A stretch of DNA of 64,000 nucleotides from Leptothrix discophora. Its GTDB lineage: Bacteria; Pseudomonadota; Gammaproteobacteria; Burkholderiales; Burkholderiaceae_C. Positions 45,004-54,707 of the stretch are shown in pieces. The notes beneath the pieces were generated by a model that was given only the letters and a program-made list of their open reading frames with translations, did not search any database and was not told the origin of the DNA. The first letter of the stretch is position 1; each line of letters begins with the position of its first letter. The translations under genes and the position numbers were made by a program. The stretch spans positions 62,001 to 126,000 of the forward strand of contig NZ_JAUZEE010000003.1 in the NCBI RefSeq assembly GCF_030705305.1. Reading direction: 5' to 3'.

Positions 45004-45040
45004 GCGGCCAGAGCCGCCCCCCACGAACACCGGACCCGCC

Positions 45041-46330
45041 ATGGCCGACCACGCCTACCAGCCCGAGACCCTGGCGATCCATGCCGGCCAGATCCCCGAC
45101 GCGGCCACCGGCGCACGCGCGCTGCCGATCTACCAGACCACCAGCTTCGTGTTCGACAGCGCCGAGCATGCGGCCAGCCTGTTCAACCTGCAGACCTTCG
45201 GCAACGTCTACTCGCGGCTGTCGAACCCGACGGTCGCGGCGCTGGAGGAGCGCGTCGCCGCGCTCGAGAACGGCCGCGCCGCGCTGGCCGTGTCCTCGGG
45301 CATGGCGGCCGAGGCGACCGCGCTGATGACCCTGCTGCAGGCCGGCGACCATGTCGTCGCGGCCGGCGCGCTGTACGGCGGCACCGTCACCATGCTGGCG
45401 GTCAACCTGAAGAAGTTCGGCATCGAGACCACCTTCGTTGACGCCACCGACCCGCAGGCCTTCGCCGCCGCGATGCGGCCGAACACGCGTGCGGTCTATG
45501 CCGAGAGCCTGGGCAACCCCAGCCTGGTCGTGCTGGACATCGCCGCCGTGGCCGAGGTGGCGCATGCGCACGGCGTGCCGCTGATCATCGACAACACCGT
45601 GCCCTCGCCGGCGCTGTGCAACCCGCTGGACCTGGGCGCGGACATCGTCATCCACAGCGTGACCAAGTACCTCGGCGGCCACGGCACCACGCTGGGCGGC
45701 GTGATCGTCGAGGCCGGCCGTTTCCCCTGGGACAACGGCAAGTTCCCCGGCATGACCGAACCGTCACCGGGCTACCACGGCGTCAAGTTCTACGAAACGT
45801 TTGGCGACTTCGGCTTCTCGATGCGCTGCCGCATGGAGACCCTGCGCGTGCAGGGCGCCGCGCTGGCACCGACCAGCGCCTGGCAGCTGCTGCAGGGCAT
45901 CGAGACCCTGCACCTGCGCATGGAACGCCACACCGCCAACGCCCTCGCGCTGGCCCGCCACCTGCGCGACGACCCGCGCGTGGCCTGGGTCAACTACCCC
46001 GGCCTGGAAGACCACCCGCAACACGCGCTGATGCGCCGCCAGATGCGCGGCGCCTCCGGCCTGCTCGCCTTCGGCGTCAAGGGCGGCGCGGCAGCCGGCG
46101 TGCGCTTCATCGAGGGGGCCCAGTTCATGAGCCACCTGGTCAACATCGGCGACACCCGCACCCTCATCAGCCACCCGGCCAGCACGACCCACCGCCAGCT
46201 CGACGAATCCCAGCAACGCGCCGCCGGCGTGCTGCCGGACATGGTCCGCATCTCGGTGGGGATCGAGCACATCGACGACATCCTGTGGGATGTGGATCAG
46301 GCCTTGGGGAAGGCGGTCGGGGACAGCTGA
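45041..46330 (+). CDS. metY: O-acetylhomoserine sulfhydrylase MetY
   Basis: 429 aa. PLP enzyme of the Cys/Met-metabolism family making homocysteine from O-acetylhomoserine and sulfide. Features: ETLAIHAGQIPD at the N-terminus, TTSFVFDSAEHAA, SRLSNPT, SSGMAAEATAL, PLP-binding Lys209 in HSVTKYLGGHGT and SHPASTTHRQLDESQ. The long form (about 430 aa) with VYSRLSNPT and WDNGKFPGMTEPS favours MetY over MetZ or MetB. Only 37 nt precede it, so there is no room for a SAM riboswitch directly upstream. Confidence 0.93.
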   Translation: MADHAYQPETLAIHAGQIPDAATGARALPIYQTTSFVFDSAEHAASLFNLQTFGNVYSRLSNPTVAALEERVAALENGRAALAVSSGMAAEATALMTLLQAGDHVVAAGALYGGTVTMLAVNLKKFGIETTFVDATDPQAFAAAMRPNTRAVYAESLGNPSLVVLDIAAVAEVAHAHGVPLIIDNTVPSPALCNPLDLGADIVIHSVTKYLGGHGTTLGGVIVEAGRFPWDNGKFPGMTEPSPGYHGVKFYETFGDFGFSMRCRMETLRVQGAALAPTSAWQLLQGIETLHLRMERHTANALALARHLRDDPRVAWVNYPGLEDHPQHALMRRQMRGASGLLAFGVKGGAAAGVRFIEGAQFMSHLVNIGDTRTLISHPASTTHRQLDESQQRAAGVLPDMVRISVGIEHIDDILWDVDQALGKAVGDS

Positions 46331-46363
46331 GGTCCGGGTTGTGAGTCCTGACGCAAGCCGCCG

Positions 46364-47053
46364 CTAGGCGCCCGGCAACCTCGGCACCGCCGACGCCGGC
46401 GACACGCCCTGCGCGATCGCCGCATCTCGTTCGGCCTGCCGGGCGCGCTGGAAGGCCGGGCGCTGTTGCAGGGCCTGCCAGTAGGCCGCGACCGCCGGCT
46501 TGAAGCGGGCCGACAGGCCCAGCTCGTCGGCCAGCAGCAGGGCGTAGCCGAGCGAGGCGTCGGCGGCGGTGAAACGGCCGGCGCAGACGTGGTCGGTGCC
46601 GGCGCCGGGTTGCTGCAGCGCGGCGTCGAGCGTGCGCAAGCGCGAGAAGAACCACTGGGTGTAGTCGGCCACGACCTGCGGCTGGCGGCGCTCGGGCGGC
46701 TCGAAGCAGGCGTAGCGCAGCAGCAGCGTCTGCGGAAAGGTCAGCGTGGCCTCGCCGAAATGCAGCCATTGCAGCCAGGCGCCGAAGGCCGGCTCGTCGG
46801 GCCGCACCGCCAGCGGCGTGTTGCCGCCGTGACGGGCGACCAGGTATTCGCAGATCGCGGCCGATTCGGCCAGGCGGGTCTCGCCGTCGATCAGCAGCGG
46901 CACCGTCCCCTGCGGATGGACCTCCAGGTAGCCGGCCGCCTGCACGCGCGGCGGGAAGGGCCAGACGGTCAGCTGGTACGACAGGCCCAGCTCCTCCAGC
47001 ATCCAGAAGGCCCGGAAGGACCGGGCGGCGACACAGTGGTGCAGGTGGATCAT
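46364..47053 (-). CDS. Glutathione S-transferase family protein
   Basis: 229 aa. N-terminal thioredoxin-like domain (MIHLHHCVAARSFRAFWMLE, with cis-Pro in QGTVPLLIDGE and the GSH-binding ESAAICEYL), C-terminal helical domain with GRFTAADASLGYALL. ATG 47053 begins the first strand; a longer frame to 47110 would add poorly conserved residues. Convergent with metY. Substrate unknown. Confidence 0.88.
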   Translation of the reverse strand: MIHLHHCVAARSFRAFWMLEELGLSYQLTVWPFPPRVQAAGYLEVHPQGTVPLLIDGETRLAESAAICEYLVARHGGNTPLAVRPDEPAFGAWLQWLHFGEATLTFPQTLLLRYACFEPPERRQPQVVADYTQWFFSRLRTLDAALQQPGAGTDHVCAGRFTAADASLGYALLLADELGLSARFKPAVAAYWQALQQRPAFQRARQAERDAAIAQGVSPASAVPRLPGA

Positions 47054-47088
47054 CGAATGAGCCTGTGGGTGTTCGGTTTGCGTGGCGA

Positions 47089-47127
47089 CCCGTTCATGCG
47101 GCCTGTTCATGCGACCTGTTCATGCGG
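47089..47127. repeat. 13-bp x3 tandem repeat over the liuE stop codon
   Basis: Three adjacent 13-mers of the form CC(C/T)GTTCATGCG(G/A). The stop of liuE (TCA on the + strand, 47120-47122) is in the last copy; on the minus strand each unit contains CATGAAC. Confidence 0.9.
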
Positions 47128-48040
47128 CGCGCTTGGCGAGCAGCGCGCGCGCCACGCGCGAGCCGTTGGGCTGGCCCAGCGCGGCGCGGATGGCCTGGCC
47201 GGCATCGATCAGGCGGTCCAGGTCGATGCCGGTCTCGATGCCCAGGCCGTGCAGCAGCCAGACCACGTCCTCGGTGGCGACGTTGCCGGTCGCGCCCTTG
47301 GCATAGGGACAGCCGCCCAGGCCGCTGACGCTGGTGTCGAAGGTCGCGATGCCGACCTCCAGGCTGGCGTAGACGTTGGCCAGCGCCATGCCGTAGGTGT
47401 CGTGGAAATGGCCGCTGACCTGCTCAATCGGGTAATGGCGCAGGGCCGCTTCCAGCGCGGCGCGGACCCGGCCGGGCGTGCCCACGCCGATGGTGTCGGC
47501 CACGCCGACGTGTTCGACACCGATCTGGCGCATCAGGCGCGCCACCAGCTCGACCCGCCCCGGCGCGATCTCGCCCTCGTAGGGACAGCCGACGGCGCAG
47601 GAGATCGCGCCACGGACCTTGACGCCGGCCGCCCGGGCGGACGCGACCACCGGCGCGAAGCGCTCGATGGATTCGGCGATCGAGCAGTTGATGTTGCGCT
47701 GGCTGAAGGCCTCGCTGGCCGCGCCGAAGACGACGATCTCGTCGGGCCGGTCCTGCCGAGCCGCTTCCCAGCCCTTCAGGTTGGGCGTCAGCACCGAATA
47801 GCGCACGCCCGGCTGGCGGGTGATCCCGGCCATGACCTCGGTGTTGTCGGCCATCTGCGGCACCCACTTCGGGCTGACGTAGCTGGTGACCTCGATCTCG
47901 CGCAGGCCGGCGGCCTGCAGCGCATGGACCAGGGCGATCTTGTCGGCGGCGGCAACGGCCTGCTTCTCGTTCTGCAGGCCGTCGCGCGGGCCGACCTCGA
48001 CGATCGTGACGAGGGCGGGCAGGTTCATCGATGGCTTCAT
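47120..48040 (-). CDS. liuE: Hydroxymethylglutaryl-CoA lyase
   Basis: 306 aa. Splits HMG-CoA into acetyl-CoA and acetoacetate, the last step of leucine degradation. TIM-barrel motifs VEVGPRDGLQNE (with Arg and Asp of the active site), FHDTYGMALAN (metal His) and the signature GLGGCPYAKGATGNVATED with the catalytic Cys are present. ATG 48040 has GGAG 7 nt upstream. Last gene of the liu operon. Confidence 0.95.
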   Translation of the reverse strand: MKPSMNLPALVTIVEVGPRDGLQNEKQAVAAADKIALVHALQAAGLREIEVTSYVSPKWVPQMADNTEVMAGITRQPGVRYSVLTPNLKGWEAARQDRPDEIVVFGAASEAFSQRNINCSIAESIERFAPVVASARAAGVKVRGAISCAVGCPYEGEIAPGRVELVARLMRQIGVEHVGVADTIGVGTPGRVRAALEAALRHYPIEQVSGHFHDTYGMALANVYASLEVGIATFDTSVSGLGGCPYAKGATGNVATEDVVWLLHGLGIETGIDLDRLIDAGQAIRAALGQPNGSRVARALLAKRAA

Positions 48041-48070
48041 GGCAGGGCTCCGTGTCGGGTTCAGCGTCGC

Positions 48071-50095
48071 TCAGTCTTCCAGGCGCAGCAGCTCGGCGCC
48101 CTCGCCCACCTGGTCGCCGACCGCGTACAGCAGCTCGGCGACGACGCCGTCGCGCGGCGCGGCGATGGTGTGTTCCATCTTCATCGCCTCCATGACCGCC
48201 AGCGGCTGGCCGCGCTCGACCCGGTCGCCGGCCCGGGCCAGCAGCGCGACGACCTTGCCGGGCATGGGCGCGGTCAGGCGTCCACCGCCATCGGCGCCGT
48301 CGCCGGCATGGGCGATCGGGTCGAAGTCCTGCAGCTCGACCGAACCCTGCGCGCCGAACACGGCCACGGTCTCGCCGACCGCGTGAACGTGCAGCGTGCG
48401 TCGTTCGCTGCCCAGCGTGATGTCGTGGCGGGACTCGCCGAGCGCCTGCACGACCAACGGCCAGGACGACCCACCCAGCGCCAGCTGCAGCCGGCCGTCG
48501 TGGTGGCGTTCAAGCGTGACGATGTGGTGGACCTCGCCCTGCTTGAGGTCGAAGCGCCGCCGCGCGCCGCCGTGGAGGCGCCAGCCGTCGCGGCGCGACC
48601 AGGGGTCCGTGCCTTCGAGCGCTACCTCGGCCTGCAGCGACTGGGCGATGACGCCGGCGGCGGCCCATTCGAGCGGCATGCCTTGCTGGTCGAACAGCAC
48701 GGCGCGCTCGCGCTCGATCAACGCGGTGTCGAGGTCGGCCTCGGCGAAGGACCGGCTGGCGACGACGCGGCGCAGGAAGGCGACGTTGGTCTGCAGGCCG
48801 ACGATGCGGGTCTGCGCGAGCGCGGCATCCAGCCTGGCCAGCGCCTGGGCGCGGTCCTCGCCCCAGACGAGGAGCTTGGCGACCATCGAGTCGTAGTGCG
48901 GGCTGATCGCGTCGCCCTCGCGCACGCCGGCATCGACGCGCAAGGCGGCCGCAGGCTCATCGCCCGAGCCACTGGCGTTGCGCATGAAGGCGACGTGGGC
49001 GGGCCAGCGCAGCACGTCCAGCGAGCCGGTGGCGGGCAGGAAGCCGGCGTCGGGGTTCTCGGCGCAGAGGCGGGCCTCGATCGCATGGCCGCGGATGCGC
49101 AGCGCGTCCTGCGTCGCGGGCAGGCGCTCGCCACCGGCCACGCGCAGCTGCCACTCGACCAGGTCGTGGCCGGTGATGGCCTCGGTCACCGGATGCTCGA
49201 CCTGCAGCCGCGTGTTCATCTCCATGAAAAAAAACCGCAGGTCACCGTCTGCCGTCGGCTCGGCGATGAACTCGACCGTGCCCGCGCCCACATAGCCCAC
49301 CGCCTGCGCCGCCGCCACCGCCGCCGCGCCCATCTCGGCACGGCGTGCGGCGCTCATGCCGGGCGCGGGCGCTTCTTCGAGCACCTTCTGGTGGCGGCGC
49401 TGGACCGAGCAGTCCCGCTCGAACAGGTAGACGCACTGCCCGTGGCCGTCGGCGAAGACCTGGATCTCGATGTGGCGCGGCCGGGTCACGTAGCGCTCGA
49501 CCAGCACGTGGTCGTCGCCGAAGCTGGCCTGGGCCTCGCGCTGGCAGGAGGCCAGCGCGGCGGCGAAGTCCTCGGCCCGGTCGACCCGTCGCATGCCCCG
49601 GCCGCCACCGCCGGCGCTGGCCTTGATCAGCACTGGGTAGCCGATGCGATCGGCCTCGCGCTGCAGCAGCGCGGGATCGTTGTCGCGGCCGTGGTAGCCG
49701 GGCACCAGCGGCACGCCGGCACGTTCCATCAGCGACTTGGCGGCCGACTTGCTGCCCATCGCGGCGATGGCCTCGGCCGGCGGGCCGATGAACACGAGGC
49801 CGGCGGCGGCGCAGGCCCGCGCGAAGTCCTCGTTCTCGCTCAGGAAGCCGTAGCCGGGGTGGATGGCCTGGGCGCCGGTCGCCTTCGCGGCATCGAGGAT
49901 GCGCTGCCACTGCAGGTAGCTGTCGCGCGCGGCCGCGCCGCCGATGTGGACCGCCTCGTCGCAGGCCCGGACGTGGGCGGCCTGCGCATCGGCGTCGGAG
50001 TACACCGCGACGGTCTGCACGCCCAGGCGGCGCGCGGTGGTCGCGACACGGCAGGCGATCTCGCCCCGGTTGGCGATCAGGATCTTCTTGAACAT
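48071..50095 (-). CDS. liuD: Methylcrotonyl-CoA carboxylase, biotin-containing subunit
   Basis: 674 aa. ATP-dependent carboxylation of biotin for conversion of 3-methylcrotonyl-CoA to 3-methylglutaconyl-CoA. Biotin carboxylase domain (FKKILIANRGEIACRV start; ATP loop KASAGGGGRGMR; FMEMNTRLQVEHPVTE) through about residue 450, BT domain, and a C-terminal biotinyl domain with AMKMEHT, the Lys being biotinylated. The partner carboxyltransferase is liuB. Context settles methylcrotonyl-CoA over propionyl- or acetyl-CoA. Confidence 0.94.
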   Translation of the reverse strand: MFKKILIANRGEIACRVATTARRLGVQTVAVYSDADAQAAHVRACDEAVHIGGAAARDSYLQWQRILDAAKATGAQAIHPGYGFLSENEDFARACAAAGLVFIGPPAEAIAAMGSKSAAKSLMERAGVPLVPGYHGRDNDPALLQREADRIGYPVLIKASAGGGGRGMRRVDRAEDFAAALASCQREAQASFGDDHVLVERYVTRPRHIEIQVFADGHGQCVYLFERDCSVQRRHQKVLEEAPAPGMSAARRAEMGAAAVAAAQAVGYVGAGTVEFIAEPTADGDLRFFFMEMNTRLQVEHPVTEAITGHDLVEWQLRVAGGERLPATQDALRIRGHAIEARLCAENPDAGFLPATGSLDVLRWPAHVAFMRNASGSGDEPAAALRVDAGVREGDAISPHYDSMVAKLLVWGEDRAQALARLDAALAQTRIVGLQTNVAFLRRVVASRSFAEADLDTALIERERAVLFDQQGMPLEWAAAGVIAQSLQAEVALEGTDPWSRRDGWRLHGGARRRFDLKQGEVHHIVTLERHHDGRLQLALGGSSWPLVVQALGESRHDITLGSERRTLHVHAVGETVAVFGAQGSVELQDFDPIAHAGDGADGGGRLTAPMPGKVVALLARAGDRVERGQPLAVMEAMKMEHTIAAPRDGVVAELLYAVGDQVGEGAELLRLED

Positions 50096-50130
50096 GGTGT
50101 CTCCAGGATGCGGTGCGATCGGGGTCGTTC

Positions 50131-50166
50131 GGGGCTGGCTCAGGGGCTGGCTCGGGGGGTGGCTCA
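50131..50166. repeat. 12-bp x3 tandem repeat at the liuC/liuD junction
   Basis: GGGGCTGGCTCA, GGGGCTGGCTCG, GGGGGTGGCTCA. The liuC stop (TCA, 50164-50166) ends the last copy. Confidence 0.9.
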
Positions 50167-50964
50167 GGCGCTGAGCCAGCCGGGGCTGCGCTTGCCGAGG
50201 AAGGCCGAGACGCCCTCCTTGCCCTCGGCGCTGCCGCGGATGTCGGCGATGCGGCGGGCGGTGTCGGCGCGCAGCTCCGCGGTGAGGGGCTGGCCGGCGA
50301 GGTCCTGCACCAGCCGCTTGCAGGCGCGCACCGCCGCCGGGCCGTTGGCCACCAGCGCGTCGAGCAGGGCCTGCACGCGGGCATCGAGCGCATCGGCCGC
50401 GCAGGTCTCGTGGACCAGGCCGATGCGGCGGGCCTCGGCGGCGTCGAAGCGTTCGGCGGTCGTGAAGTAGCGCTGCGCCGACCTCACGCCGATGGCCTGC
50501 ACGACGTAGGGGCCGATGGTGGCGGGCAGCAGGCCGAGCTTCGCCTCGCTCAGGCAGAAGCCGACCGTCTCGGCCGCCACCGCGATGTCGCAGACGGCGG
50601 CCAGGCCGACGCCGCCGGCATAGCAGTCGCCGTGGATGCAGCCGACCACCGGCACGGGGCAGCGGTGGATCGTCCACAGCATGTCGGCCAGGGCCTGCGC
50701 GTCGGCACGGTTCTGGTCCCAGCTGTAGTCGGCCATGGCCCGCATCCAGTTCAGGTCGGCACCGGCGCAGAAGGCCTTGCCGTGGCCGGCCAGGACGACG
50801 GCGCGCAGGTCACCGCCCTGCTCGACCTCGGCGGCGAAGCCGGCGAAGGCGGCGTCCAGTTCGGCGATCACCGCGTCGTTGAAGGCGTTGCGGACCTCCG
50901 GGCGGTTGAGCCAGACCTCGGCGACGTGGGGGCGGGGGCGGCGGATGTCGAGGGTGGTGGTCAT
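50164..50964 (-). CDS. liuC: Methylglutaconyl-CoA hydratase (enoyl-CoA hydratase family)
   Basis: 266 aa. Hydrates 3-methylglutaconyl-CoA to HMG-CoA. Crotonase fold with AFCAGADLNWM and CYAGGVGLAAVCDIAVA forming the oxyanion hole, and SEAKLGLLPATIGPYV. The specific substrate is inferred from the liu context. It is separated from liuB by an inserted vapBC module. Confidence 0.92.
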   Translation of the reverse strand: MTTTLDIRRPRPHVAEVWLNRPEVRNAFNDAVIAELDAAFAGFAAEVEQGGDLRAVVLAGHGKAFCAGADLNWMRAMADYSWDQNRADAQALADMLWTIHRCPVPVVGCIHGDCYAGGVGLAAVCDIAVAAETVGFCLSEAKLGLLPATIGPYVVQAIGVRSAQRYFTTAERFDAAEARRIGLVHETCAADALDARVQALLDALVANGPAAVRACKRLVQDLAGQPLTAELRADTARRIADIRGSAEGKEGVSAFLGKRSPGWLSA

Positions 50965-51031
50965 GGACAGGTGTCCTCCTGGTGCCACGAATGGACGAAA
51001 CCGGCCCCAGGCGCAGGCTGGCCTAGCGGGT

Positions 51032-51445
51032 TCAGTGCGGCCATGTGTCGAGTCCGCCCAATGTCTTGAGGGCATCGAAATCCGCGTCACGGTGCAGCAA
51101 CGTATGGCCCTGGGTGATGCAGTAGCTCGCCAGCAGCACGTCGACGGGGCTGCGCACGGTGCGGCCCGACCTGCGCAAGCGCTGGTACAGCGCAGCCGCG
51201 TGCAGCGCGTTGTCCAGTCCGCCGATGTCCACGACTTCCAGGGCCAACAACAGGTCACGGGCCCGGATCTGTGCCTGGACGGTGGGGAAGCCGCGCACCA
51301 CCTCGAACACCACCAGGTCCGCCACGCCGAGGTCCGGTGCACCGTCCAGGCCGGCGAGCCAGCGCCCAAACTGGTCGGACTGCCGGTTGGCAGTGCCCCG
51401 GAAGTGATCGATCAGGACGCTGGCGTCGACCAGGATCATGTTCAC
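51032..51445 (-). CDS. vapC: VapC-type PIN-domain toxin in the liu operon
   Basis: 137 aa. Starts MNMILVDASVLIDHFRG with the first catalytic Asp; further acidic residues in VVFEVVRG, SPVDVLLASY and HRDADFDAL. GTG 51445 overlaps the antitoxin stop (GTGA) and is used; ATG 51439 is also possible. Predicted RNase, perhaps on tRNA as in other VapC. Not related closely to the VapC at 34.1 kb. Confidence 0.9.
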   Translation of the reverse strand: MNMILVDASVLIDHFRGTANRQSDQFGRWLAGLDGAPDLGVADLVVFEVVRGFPTVQAQIRARDLLLALEVVDIGGLDNALHAAALYQRLRRSGRTVRSPVDVLLASYCITQGHTLLHRDADFDALKTLGGLDTWPH

Positions 51446-51735
51446 CGACTCCGGGCACGCCGCGGGGTGCTCCTGGCGGGCGGCGTCACCGTGTACGGCG
51501 CAGCCACTTCCTGCACGGCCTCGGGCGCGAGAGGCTGCTCCGCCTGCGCACGTGCCCAGGCCTCGTCGGAATCGTCCCAGAAGAGGGTGCCACGGGCCGC
51601 CAGCAAGGCCGCATACGCCTTCTTGCGCTTGAGCAGGCGCAGGCCCTCCTCGACGGCTTCCTTCTTGGTCTTGTAGTCGCCGCTGGCCATCACGTCGGCC
51701 ATGAGCTGGTCGTCGATCACGATGTTGGTCCGCAT
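51442..51735 (-). CDS. vapB: VapB-type antitoxin
   Basis: 97 aa. N-terminal ribbon-helix-helix MRTNIVIDDQLMADVMA, then a helix (KEAVEEGLRLLKRKKAYAAL) and a toxin-binding segment with ARGTLFWDDSDE. A Pro/Ala/Arg-rich C-terminal extension of about 35 residues is longer than usual. ATG 51735 has AGAGGG upstream and follows a perfect palindrome. The upstream open frame (to 51777) runs through that palindrome and is rejected. Confidence 0.9.
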   Translation of the reverse strand: MRTNIVIDDQLMADVMASGDYKTKKEAVEEGLRLLKRKKAYAALLAARGTLFWDDSDEAWARAQAEQPLAPEAVQEVAAPYTVTPPARSTPRRARSR

Positions 51736-51750
51736 GGCTGTTGCCCTCTT

Positions 51751-51778
51751 TGTGTATGAAAAAATGAAATCATACACA
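51751..51778. promoter_or_regulatory. VapBC operator palindrome
   Basis: TGTGTATGA-N10-TCATACACA, perfect 9-bp arms, AT-rich in a GC-rich region. It contains a TATGAT -10-like box on the minus strand and ends right at the liuB stop (51779). Expected binding site of the VapB RHH dimers. Confidence 0.85.
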
Positions 51779-53401
51779 TCACATCCGGAACACGCCGAAC
51801 CTCGCCTCCGGGATCGGCGCGTTCAGGCTGGCCGACAGGCCCAGCGCCAGCACGCGGCGGGTATCGGCCGGGTCGATCACGCCGTCGTCCCACAGGCGGG
51901 CGCTGGCGTAGTAGGGATGGCCCTGGACCTCGTACTGCTGGCGGATCGGGGACTTGAAGGCCTCTTCCTCCGCCGCCGACCAGCTGCCGCCCTTGGCCTC
52001 GATGCCGTCGCGCTTGACGGTGGCCAGCACGCTGGCGGCCTGCTCGCCGCCCATCACGCTGATGCGCGCGTTCGGCCACATCCACAGGAAGCGCGGGCTG
52101 TAGGCCCGGCCGCACATGCCGTAGTTCCCGGCCCCGAAGCTGCCGCCGATGATCACGGTGAACTTGGGCACGTTCGCGCAGGCCACCGCCGTCACCATCT
52201 TGGCGCCGGCTCGGGCGATGCCCTCGTTCTCGACCTTCTGGCCGACCATGAAGCCGGTGATGTTCTGCAGGAAGACCAGCGGCACCTTGCGCTGGCAGCA
52301 CAGTTCGATGAAGTGGGCGCCCTTGTTGGCGCTCTCGGTGAACAGGATGCCGTTGTTGGCGACGATGCCCACCGGCATGCCCTCGATGTGGGCGAAGCCG
52401 CAGACCAGGGTGCTGCCGTAGCGGGCCTTGAACTCGTCGAACTCGCTCGCATCGACGATGCGGGCGATGATCTCGCGCACGTCGAAGGGCTTGCGGGTGT
52501 CGGTCGGGATGACCGCCAGCAGCTCGGCCGGATCGTGTTTCGGCGCCCGCGGCGGCACGGTGCGCAGCGCGATGTCCTTGCGCCAGTTCAGGTTGGCGAC
52601 GATCTGGCGGGCCAGCGCCAGTGCGTGCAGGTCGTTGTCGGCCAGGTGGTCGGCCACGCCGGACAGGCGGGTGTGGACGTCGCCGCCGCCCAGGTCCTCG
52701 GCGCTGACGACCTCGCCGGTGGCGGCCTTCACCAGCGGCGGACCGCCCAGGAAGATCGTGCCCTGGTTCTTGACGATGATGGTCTCGTCGCTCATCGCCG
52801 GCACGTAGGCACCGCCTGCCGTGCAGGAACCCATCACCACGGCCACCTGCGGCACGCCCTGGGCGCTCAGGTTGGCCTGGTTGTAGAAGATGCGGCCGAA
52901 GTGGTCGCGGTCCGGGAAGACATCGTCCTGGTTGGGCAGGTTGGCCCCGCCGGAGTCGACCAGGTAGATGCAGGGCAGGCGGTTCTGCTGCGCGATCTCC
53001 TGCGCCCGCAGGTGCTTCTTGACCGTCAGCGGGTAGTAGGTGCCGCCCTTGACGGTGGCGTCGTTGCAGACGATCACGCATTCGACGCCACTGACGCGGC
53101 CGATGCCGGCGATGACGCCCGCCGCCGGCGCGGCGTCCGAGCCGTCCTTCTCGGCGTAGACGCCCATCGCGGCCAGCGGGGCGATCTCCAGGAAGGGCGT
53201 GTCCGGGTCGAGCAGGCCCTCGACGCGGTCGCGCGGCAGCAGCTTGCCGCGGGCCAGGTGCTTGGCCCGCGCGGCCTCGCCGCCGCCCAGCGCGATGCGC
53301 GCGAGCTGCCGGTTCAGGTCATCGACCAGCGCACGCATCGCGGCGGCATTGGCCTGCGCTTCGGCCGAGCGGGGGTTGAGCTTGCTGAAGAGGGTGGCCA
53401 T
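51779..53401 (-). CDS. liuB: Methylcrotonyl-CoA carboxylase, carboxyltransferase subunit
   Basis: 540 aa. Two crotonase-like halves. Motifs include [58 protein letters not shown] and [19 protein letters not shown]. Transfers CO2 from the biotin of LiuD to 3-methylcrotonyl-CoA. ATG 53401 is 1 nt after the liuA stop, so the genes are coupled. Its stop abuts the VapBC operator, so insertion of the toxin module was precise. Confidence 0.95.
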   Translation of the reverse strand: MATLFSKLNPRSAEAQANAAAMRALVDDLNRQLARIALGGGEAARAKHLARGKLLPRDRVEGLLDPDTPFLEIAPLAAMGVYAEKDGSDAAPAAGVIAGIGRVSGVECVIVCNDATVKGGTYYPLTVKKHLRAQEIAQQNRLPCIYLVDSGGANLPNQDDVFPDRDHFGRIFYNQANLSAQGVPQVAVVMGSCTAGGAYVPAMSDETIIVKNQGTIFLGGPPLVKAATGEVVSAEDLGGGDVHTRLSGVADHLADNDLHALALARQIVANLNWRKDIALRTVPPRAPKHDPAELLAVIPTDTRKPFDVREIIARIVDASEFDEFKARYGSTLVCGFAHIEGMPVGIVANNGILFTESANKGAHFIELCCQRKVPLVFLQNITGFMVGQKVENEGIARAGAKMVTAVACANVPKFTVIIGGSFGAGNYGMCGRAYSPRFLWMWPNARISVMGGEQAASVLATVKRDGIEAKGGSWSAAEEEAFKSPIRQQYEVQGHPYYASARLWDDGVIDPADTRRVLALGLSASLNAPIPEARFGVFRM

Positions 53402-53402
53402 C

Positions 53403-54575
53403 TCAGCAGGTCTCGGCAAACAGCTCGCGGCCGATCAGCATGCGGCGGATCTCGCTGGTGCCCGCGCCGATCTCGTAGAGCTTGGCATCGCGCCAGAGCC
53501 GGCCGGTGGGGTATTCGTTGGTGTAGCCCACGCCACCGAGCGCCTGGATCGCCTCGCCGGCCATCCAGGTCGCCTTCTCGGCGGTGTAGAGGATGACGCC
53601 GGCGGCGTCCTTGCGCAGCGTGCGGGCATGGTCGCCACGGTCGCAGGCCTGCGCCACAGCGTAGGCATAGGCGCGGCAGGCCTGGTAGGTGCTGTACAGG
53701 TCGGCCAGCTTGCCCTGCATCAGCTGGAACTCGCCGATGCTCTGGCCGAACTGCTTGCGCTCATGCACGAAGGGCACGACCACGTCGAGGCAGGCGGCCA
53801 TGATGCCCAGCGGGCCGCCGCTGAGCACGACGCGCTCGTAGTCCAGGCCGCTCATCAGCACCTTGGCGCCGTTGCCCTCCCCGCCCAGCACGTTGTCGAC
53901 CGGCACCTCGCAGTTGTCGAAGAACAGCGGGTAGGTGTTGGAGCCGCGCATGCCGAGCTTGTCGAGGTGCTCGCCGCGGCTGAAGCCCGCAAAGGACTTC
54001 TCGATCAGGAAGGCGGTCATGCCGCGCGCGCCCATCTCCGGGTCGGTCTTGGCATAGACCACCAGCGTGTCGGCGTCGCCGCCGTTGGTGATCCACATCT
54101 TGCTGCCGTTGAGCACATAGCGGTCGCCGCGGCGCTCGGCCCGCAGCTTCATGCTGACGACGTCGGAGCCGGCGCCGGGCTCGCTCATGGCGAGCGCGCC
54201 GACCTGGGTGCCGGCGATCAGGCCTGGCAGGTAGCGGCGCTTCTGGTCCTCGGTGCCGTTGCGGTTGATCTGGTTGATGCACAGGTTGCTGTGCGCGCCG
54301 TAGCTCAGGCCGACCGAGGCGCTGGCGCGGCTGATCTCCTCCATCGCAACCATGTGGGCCAGGTAGCCCATGCCGGTGCCGCCGTGCGACTCGGGCACGG
54401 TCAGGCCGTGCACGCCGAGGTCGCCGAGCTTCTTCCACATGTCGGCCGGGAACAGGTTGTCGCGGTCGATCTGCGCGGCACGCGGGGCCAGCTCGTGCTG
54501 GGCGAAGTCGCGCACGGCCTCGCGCAGCGCGGCGATGTCCTCGCCATGGTTGAACTGGAACGTGGACTCGAACAT
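53403..54575 (-). CDS. liuA: Isovaleryl-CoA dehydrogenase
   Basis: 390 aa. Flavin acyl-CoA dehydrogenase that oxidises isovaleryl-CoA to 3-methylcrotonyl-CoA. Motifs [43 protein letters not shown] (with the catalytic Glu region of the isovaleryl type) and [25 protein letters not shown] 54575 with AGGAGAC upstream. First gene of the operon, facing a TetR-type regulator. Confidence 0.95.
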   Translation of the reverse strand: MFESTFQFNHGEDIAALREAVRDFAQHELAPRAAQIDRDNLFPADMWKKLGDLGVHGLTVPESHGGTGMGYLAHMVAMEEISRASASVGLSYGAHSNLCINQINRNGTEDQKRRYLPGLIAGTQVGALAMSEPGAGSDVVSMKLRAERRGDRYVLNGSKMWITNGGDADTLVVYAKTDPEMGARGMTAFLIEKSFAGFSRGEHLDKLGMRGSNTYPLFFDNCEVPVDNVLGGEGNGAKVLMSGLDYERVVLSGGPLGIMAACLDVVVPFVHERKQFGQSIGEFQLMQGKLADLYSTYQACRAYAYAVAQACDRGDHARTLRKDAAGVILYTAEKATWMAGEAIQALGGVGYTNEYPTGRLWRDAKLYEIGAGTSEIRRMLIGRELFAETC

Positions 54576-54614
54576 GCGGTGTCTCCTGTGCGCCAGCGGC
54601 GGTGATCGCCAAAC

Positions 54615-54629
54615 TTGAGCATGACTCAA
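54615..54629. promoter_or_regulatory. Palindromic operator, liuA side
   Basis: TTGAGC-ATG-ACTCAA, 15 bp with one arm mismatch, 40 nt upstream of liuA. Same architecture as the perfect site at 54708. Confidence 0.7.
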
Positions 54630-54707
54630 TACAAACCCTGATGCCGCAACCCAAGAGCCTGCAGCGGTCGCCAATCTAGCAGCAGGACGGATGCCGCACA
54701 AGCATTT

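Noticed and set aside
45004-45040. SAM or S-box riboswitch upstream of metY
   Set aside because: Only 37 nt separate metY from the preceding gene, too short for any SAM riboswitch class I know.
46466-50470. A 1334-aa open frame on the + strand
   Set aside because: It lies antisense to GST, liuE and liuD, is rich in Arg/Gly/Ala/His with no domain pattern, and results from the lack of stops in a GC-rich antisense frame.
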